From assembly GCA_918026815.1 (NCBI GenBank), contig CAKJVC010000121.1, positions 1-14,495 on the forward strand: a stretch of 14,495 bases of DNA, given 5' to 3'. The notes beneath the pieces are model-generated. The model saw only the letters and a list, made by a program, of their open reading frames with translations. It was not told the origin of the DNA and made no database searches. Every line of letters starts with the position of its first letter. The stretch's first letter is position 1. The position numbers were made by a program, and so were the translations under genes. The DNA is from Chalara sp. BL73 (taxonomy: Eukaryota; Ascomycota; Leotiomycetes; Helotiales). Positions 9,521 to 14,495 of this stretch are shown here, one piece after another.

Positions 9521-9994
9521 TGTATTGCGAGTGTGCTGTCAATGTATTTGGGTCGTTCATGTGTTGCAAAATGGCGAGTTTGCCTCCAGAGAGCGTTAGG
9601 CTTCAACATATGAAGGCACAAAGTATTCGTGGGATCTAGCTTGTAAACAGCGACGCTCTGGAAAATGAATGTGGGCCAGAAAATCACCAAAGTCTCGCTT
9701 TCCAGCAAAGGGGTATTGTTGCAGAATGGCCTCCTTCAAAGCTGAGGTAAGTAGAGAGCCGTGGGAGCAAAGAATGATCATCGGGCAAAAGGGTGAGGCT
9801 GATTTTACATGCGACCCATACTCAGTGCGCCATTTTCGGACATGGTGACGGTGGAGGGTTATCTTTTGATTGGAGCATAACTGCTTCCAGGGCTGTGTGA
9901 TGTGACAAGCGAGAGGTGCCTCAATGGATGCCTGCTCGTTCTGCAGCAAAACAAGCCAGGTTGCCTAGGCTTGAGGCTGTGCACAAATTGTTAT

Positions 9995-10007
9995 AGATAA
10001 TAGATAA
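9995..10007 (+). promoter_or_regulatory. Tandem GATA-factor sites upstream of the membrane-protein gene
   Basis: Two copies of AGATAA (WGATAR consensus) begin 7 nt apart, 31-43 nt before the ATG at 10038. Fungal GATA factors such as AreA/NIT2 prefer paired sites. The position is close to the likely transcription start. Regulation by nitrogen or another GATA input is inference only. Confidence 0.3.
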
Positions 10008-10037
10008 AACTGCGAATCAAAGAGTTTGAAGACGAAA

Positions 10038-11479
10038 ATGGCCGTGGAGAGCCGCAACTCGTTCAATAATATCTGCCCACTGCTACTCTTCAAGAATTCC
10101 GAAGCCAGTGGGCGAATCCTAACGACATTTTGAGTCTGCTTCTATTGATCGGCGGAAATACTGTTCAAAAGGCTATCGCTCAGCTTGTCGGGTACACCTT
10201 TAACCCTTTTGGTAAACAAGGACCTTGTATTGGTGTAGCACCTGTTGCATTCTCATTCGGCTGGGTGGCCTATGGATTCAGCAATCTTTTATCAGCGGTA
10301 GGTGACAGAAGGTTGATACCAATCAGCGATATTCCTTCGATAATCGTGAATTGTGCGAACGCATTCCCCAGGACAAACCAGTCTTAGCTGCTTGGTCGCC
10401 TGTTACGGGATCATGAAGAAAGGTATCCCGTTGATGCCAGCGAGCCTGTTAATGGAGATCTTCCAAGCACATCCTTGACAGGAAAGGCTGAGTCAATCCG
10501 AATCGATATTTTTGAGTTGGAGCTGCCATCTAAGCCAAGTCTCGATTTTGTTTGGTGGATGGGCTGCGCAATGATATGCGTGCAAATCGGAATTGCTCTT
10601 ATAGCGTTGCTCTTACACGAAGACTGGGGTATAATAATGATTGTGGTCTGCGGAAATCTGCTCGCTCTGATTACGACAGCCTTGCCTCAATGGAAGCAAG
10701 ATAAATGGGCAGGGCGGACTTTGAACTCAAAAAGCGTATTTTGTTTGACCAGAGGCAATGGGCACCTGCATATCATGGTTCTTGTGTGTCCCAAAGGTGC
10801 CTGGAACATTGAGACATTAGCAACTTCTACCTCAACCCCCGTCCAGAAACTCCTGCGATATCCTTGATACTGGCGGTTCTATGGATATGTATTCTCATAA
10901 GTGTCTCTGGACTGAAGGCTCACGCATGGTATCTTGTTGGCGTGGGTGGCATTGGCATGTTGCAAAATGTTTACGCTGCTAGAGATCCGAGTACTTCTGG
11001 CTTTCATCTTAAAAAGTTTGCGCGAAAGCCCACGATAATTGGCAAACGCCAATACGCCGAAGATGACGTTGATTCAAATGTGAACCTTGACCAAGCGCAA
11101 GATGATATCTCTGAGCTATCTGCATGGCAGCAGAGCAAACCTGGGGAAGGAAGGTCGCTGCCCAAGTGGCTCGAAACAATGTCTGCAAATGGCGGTGCCC
11201 CGAATGGCTGGAAGCCATAAGAACTGACCAGAATATTGCTAACACGCATGGTGCTCTGATAGAGCTAGAGAAGTGGGTCCTGACAGCTGGATTAGCAATG
11301 GTACAGACGTTTTTCCAGCAGGCCTAGAATACCATGCCCAGAGCATTAGCGATAACTCCCACAAGAAATTCTAGAAAATGGCGTATAACACAAGGAGCAT
11401 TAGGGCAAAAGCAGAGAAGGCGAGGCGTGAAATGGAGAGAGCATCTGCTTCTAAAACCAACGGCAACACGCCGGTGTGA
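10038..11479 (+). pseudogene. Uncharacterised fungal multi-pass membrane protein, four frameshifts and two in-frame TAGs
   Basis: Belongs to a common but uncharacterised family of filamentous-fungal membrane proteins. Family landmarks in order: WANPNDILSLLLLIGG, VAFSFGWVAYGFSNLLSAVG, DIPSIIVNCANAF, LLGRLLRDHEERYPVD, ESIRIDIFELE, PSLDFVWWMGCAMI, LLALITTALPQWKQDKWA, LTRGNGHLHIMVLV, LAVLWICILISVSGLKAHAW, YLVGVGGIGMLQNVYAA and a charged C-terminus RAKAEKARREMERAS. About five or six membrane segments. Lesions: a shift near 10088-10098; TAG 10385-10387 where the family has Trp; C5 run 10836-10840, C4 run 11198-11201 and T5 run 11310-11314 each one base short; TAG 11372-11374 in KKF*KMAY, probably also Trp. 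Adding four bases gives exactly 482 codons ending TGA 11477-11479. Start at 10038 chosen as the only nearby ATG that joins to the family N-terminus. Function unknown. Confidence 0.72.
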
Positions 11480-12190
11480 GAACAGATTGTTTGGCGTACG
11501 AGAATGCGGTGGTGCGGCTGTATGCGTTCAACCCGATGAAGCTCCTTAGAGTCCGGTGAACATACCTATAGACACAAGACCAAAGATTTAGTCCGTGCCA
11601 ACATTTCCCCACCTCACAATGTATAAACACACCCAGCCATCGGCGTACCGAGAAACAGGGCACTATTCCAGACTTTCGTAGCGTAAATGTGAACAGGACA
11701 CGCCAACTCAGCACCCAGCAAACCGAAACTCGATCGAAAGCCACCAAAAAAGCCAAACATTCGTGATTTTCTATCGAACTTACACCCATCTGCACACGGC
11801 CACTCGCTGCGCCATCTGATATACAGCCCACAAGAATCCAGGCTGCGTTTGCAATACCATCAAATCTAGCCACCATTAGCATGGTATCGTGATACGAATG
11901 AACCGTAACGAATGGGAAACTTCTAGTCTTGAGCTGACCGTTCTGCGTGGAATGATATTTAAGCACTGCATGAGTGGGGAATGACTTGGACGGGCTGGAA
12001 TTCTGGTTTGGGGATTTCTTTTTCAGTATTGTAGTTTCATTGGGACAAACTAGATGTTGGAACGAAAACGATAGGCCAAATTAAACAAACTCACTTAAAC
12101 AACCAATAGATCGGACAGTGGTCGCCACACCCAATTTATGATTTATAGTTTCATCTATATATATGTACAGAAACATGAAGCTGTCACTAT
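11480..12190. other. Intergenic region between convergent genes
   Basis: 711 nt between the 3' ends of the membrane-protein gene (+) and the aldo/keto reductase gene (-). No supportable gene. A long minus-strand frame (11451-11966) overlaps the membrane gene's end and has no family motif. AT-rich stretches near 12140-12170 could serve 3'-end formation for the reductase. Confidence 0.5.
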
Positions 12191-13452
12191 TTAATCCTGC
12201 CTCGCAGGGTCTAATGTCGGTTTACTCCCCACTAGATCATCGATCTCCTTCAGAATCTCTGGAGTCAACTTATCTAAAATCTGAATAGACTTCACATTTT
12301 CGACAATCTGTTCCGGCCTCGAGGCACCTGTGATGACAGATGAGACGTTTGGATTCTTCAAACACCATGCTAATGCTAGCTGAGACTGCGAAATGCCTAA
12401 CCTCTCTGCAATAGGCTGATGTATGTGTGAGTGAAACGAAATGACATCAGGTAAGGGAAAACTGGGTAGAACTGACCCTTAAGCTTGCAGCTTTAGCAAC
12501 ATTCGCTTTCCACTCATCATTGCCATAATTCTTCCGCATGAAATCCGCAAACTTGTCTTTGCTTTCGGCAAAACGACTTCCAGCAGGTGGGCCATGAAGC
12601 GCGTCGTTATACTTCCCACTCAGCAGACCAAATCTCAATGGGGAAAAGGTTGTCAATCCAAGGCCTTGTCTCTCGTACAAGCGCTGGAATTCGCCTTCCA
12701 CCTTTTCCTCATCCAAAATATTGTACAATGGCTGCTCGACTATAGGTGCGATTAGACCAAGCTGCTTAGCTATGCCACAAGCTTCACTGATCTCATCAGC
12801 TGCCCACTCTGAGGTGCCCCAATAGAAAGCGAGACCGTTGTCGATCACGTAGTTGAATGCTCGTACAGTCTCTTCCATGGGAGTTAAGCGGTCAGGGCGG
12901 TGTGCATAGACGATGTCGACATAGTCCATCTGAAGACGCTCTAATGATGCTTTGAGGCCTTCAACCACGTGTTTACGTGATAGACCGTGGTTGTTCACCA
13001 GAACTTCCCCATTAGCGCCACCCCAGTTGAGTTTTGTGCTAATGACAATATCATTACGCCTCCAGCCGTACTTCTTTACTGCTTTTCCAACCATTATCTC
13101 AGACTGTCCTCCAGCATAACTAAATACTTTGTCAGCAGTGAACGCTTCATATTTCAAAACTCAGTACCTCTCAGCCGTGTCAAAGTAGTTTATACCACAA
13201 TCATATGCCTGCTTCATGCATGCAAATGTGAGCTCTGCCGGTTTGGTTAATCCTCGATCAGCCAAGGTCATGTGATGCTACCAACCATTTTCGACATGAC
13301 CTCCAAATCTGTTCATTTTAGCAGAATCCTGGACAAAGGCAGGAGAATGTTTACGTGAGCCAGCTTCCCAATCCTAGAACTGAGACATGAAGTCCCGATC
13401 TGCCTACTCTTCTGTAGAGCATTCCCGTGTTTCTTGGTTCTGGCCACGCCAT
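12191..13452 (-). CDS. Aldo/keto reductase, Kv-beta-like (AKR6 type), five exons, intact
   Basis: NAD(P)H-dependent oxidoreductase of the aldo/keto reductase fold, close to voltage-gated K+ channel beta subunits; probably cytosolic, substrate unknown. Exons on the minus strand: 13355-13452, 13286-13308, 13168-13234, 12477-13119, 12191-12415. Introns are 46, 51, 48 and 61 nt, with GTAAAC, GTTGGT, GTACTG and GTCAGT donors; the 48-nt one has a clear GCTGACA branch point. Spliced length is 1056 nt, giving 351 aa, the usual size. The start MAWPEPRNTGMLYRRVG leads to GLGSWLTFGGHVEN, INYFDTAESYAGG (catalytic Asp and Tyr), ISTKLNWGG (Lys), DIVYAHRPDRLTP (His), FNYVIDNGLAFYWGTSEW and the cofactor-binding VITGASRPEQI near the C-terminus. 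Fungal members keep the His where animal Kv-beta has Asn, so activity is likely. Ends DPARQD. No lesion found. Confidence 0.92.
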
Positions 13453-13766
13453 TGTGGTTTCTGGCCTACTTAATTGATCTTGTCGAAATATCCCTGTTAT
13501 TCACAATCCTTCGATTGCGACAAAAATGTCAAAGAATTCGTACTCTTTTGCATTGATCAAATAAAATTTGGCCGTACAGTGTGGACGGCTTCTTGATGCT
13601 TGGCAACCCCGCTGGCGGAGAAAATATCCGCCCGACTCGAGCAAGTCACTATGGCGCACACGACCATATTACCGAGCGAGATAGAAGCCGAAGCACAATA
13701 ACCACGCGCATGGAAGTTGTGCTTTCATCGTTGTCATAATGCTGTACAGCTTATGCAATTTATGAA
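13453..13766. other. Reductase promoter and transcription-factor 3' end
   Basis: 314 nt between the transcription-factor stop (13767) and the reductase start (13452), both on the minus strand. It should contain the transcription factor's 3' UTR and the reductase promoter. No canonical TATA box, repeat or small gene was recognised. Confidence 0.5.
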
Positions 13767-14495
13767 TCAGGGTTCAGAGCCGGTACTTTGGGTTAATACC
13801 GGCTGCCACTGGAAACCGTCTGCATGATTGGCGATTGGGTCGTCCCATGGATAGGAGATATCCTGCTGCTGGTGCATATGAGAGAAACCTGGAGATGCAA
13901 CATTTGCTGAGCCAGAGGCAGATGAGAAATCCATGTAATCCTGGCTTCGTTGTCCTTGCCCGTTTGATACGAACGTTTGGCTGTGTACAGACTGCTGACC
14001 CGTCTCTCTACCGTCATTAATGCCGCGACTATTAGTTCTATCTAAAATAGGCGGGCTTGAAAACATATTGACATGAGGAGTGTTTGGAAATGCGGCAAGC
14101 CTATCTTTTATTCGCTCAACTAGTATGCTGTGACCACCTCGATAGGCTGATAACATATTCTGAAGCTGATCAAGAGCGTTCCTTGAGTCGAAGTTCTCCC
14201 AAGCCGCGTCTGCATTGGACCACATCCTGGCGATCGAGTCTGCTAGAGAACAAGCAATCTCATATGTTTTGAGCTCCTGTGTGTGCAGGATTAGCTATGG
14301 GCGGATTGTTGGTGCAACGGGTGACACTGACCATAGAAGGACCATGAGGTTCAACTACCGAGGTAGGCAAGCTTTGTATCATATTCAAAAATTCAGTGGC
14401 TATCTGCGTCGGGTAGGAAATAGACATTGCAGGGTCTGTGGTTGAGCATACAAATCCGCGATTCGTAGCGATGCGCCAGAGGATTGCACTCATCC
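13767..14495 (-). CDS. Fungal transcription factor, C-terminal part (probable Zn2Cys6 family)
   Basis: The window holds the last two exons, 14332-14495 and 13767-14276, of a gene entering from the right edge. The frame is open at 14495. An intron at 14277-14331 (55 nt, GTCAGT..CAG, branch-like GCTAAT) joins HGPSM to ELKTYEIACSLADSIARMW in frame; unspliced, the frame meets TGA at 14260-14262. The first part (ILWRIATNRGF, ISYPTQIATEFLNMI) resembles the middle or late region of a fungal-specific transcription-factor domain. It is followed by a helical stretch (ALDQLQNMLSAYRGGHSILVERIKDRLAAF) and a polar Gln/Ser-rich tail, which could be an activation region. The DNA-binding cluster is outside the window, so the zinc-cluster class is inferred. 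No lesion seen. Confidence 0.6.

Larger units (their letters stand above)
9466..10037. other. Divergent upstream region shared by the NLR and the membrane-protein gene
   Basis: 572 nt between two divergent starts. It contains the NLR TATA box and tandem GATA motifs before the membrane gene. A 117-codon minus-strand frame (9596-9949) crosses it but begins at TTG, has no recognised motif and lies where promoter sequence is expected, so it is not called a gene. Confidence 0.5.

Noticed and set aside
9596..9949. 117-codon minus-strand open frame upstream of the NLR
   Set aside because: Begins at TTG, has no recognised motif and lies in the shared promoter region.
10385..11374. TAG recoded as Trp (alternative genetic code or readthrough)
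   Set aside because: The intact genes contain ordinary TGG codons for Trp and no in-frame TAG, and the same gene also has frameshifts; mutation is simpler.
11451..11966. 171-codon minus-strand open frame
   Set aside because: Overlaps the end of the membrane-protein gene on the other strand, shows no family motif, and has Cys/Trp-rich shadow-like composition.

Overview
The window looks like nuclear DNA of a filamentous ascomycete (Pezizomycotina). The evidence is short introns of 46-119 nt with GT..AG ends, several with recognisable branch points, and fungal-only protein families: a SSM4/Doa10 ligase, 2EXR proteins, a NACHT NLR and a fungal-specific transcription factor. Two tandem 2EXR genes would fit a Leotiomycete, but that placement is a guess. 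No bacterial, viral or CRISPR feature was seen.

Layout from left to right: (1) 1-1403 (+), the 3' third of the ER/nuclear-envelope ubiquitin ligase SSM4/Doa10, cut by the window edge. (2) 2208-2826 (+), a small lipocalin-like gene with one intron and a TATA box. (3) 3106-4257 (-, with a broken 5' extension to about 4678) and 4807-5932 (-), two related 2EXR-family genes in tandem. (4) 5978-7436, AT-rich and without genes, possibly holding transposon or tRNA-derived relics. (5) 7437-9465 (-), an NLR-type STAND NTPase with an N-terminal SEFIR/TIR-like domain and a NACHT domain but no C-terminal sensor. (6) 10038-11479 (+), a multi-pass membrane protein of unknown function, divergent from the NLR across a 572-nt shared upstream region. 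(7) 12191-13452 (-), an intact five-exon aldo/keto reductase of the Kv-beta-like (AKR6) type. (8) 13767-14495 (-), the 3' end of a fungal transcription factor, cut by the window edge.

The main pattern is that disabling lesions are concentrated in the central genes. The lipocalin, both 2EXR genes, the NLR and the membrane protein carry single-base frameshifts (mostly at homopolymers) and/or in-frame TAG/TAA codons. The aldo/keto reductase and transcription factor read cleanly, and Doa10 has only one possible shift near its end. Either this is an accessory block under relaxed selection or point mutation, or the sequence has homopolymer errors. The in-frame stops and the missing NLR C-terminus are harder to explain as errors.

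The genes do not form an evident pathway. Doa10, the reductase and the transcription factor look like ordinary genes flanking an accessory island that holds a defence-type NLR, 2EXR proteins and membrane or lipocalin genes.
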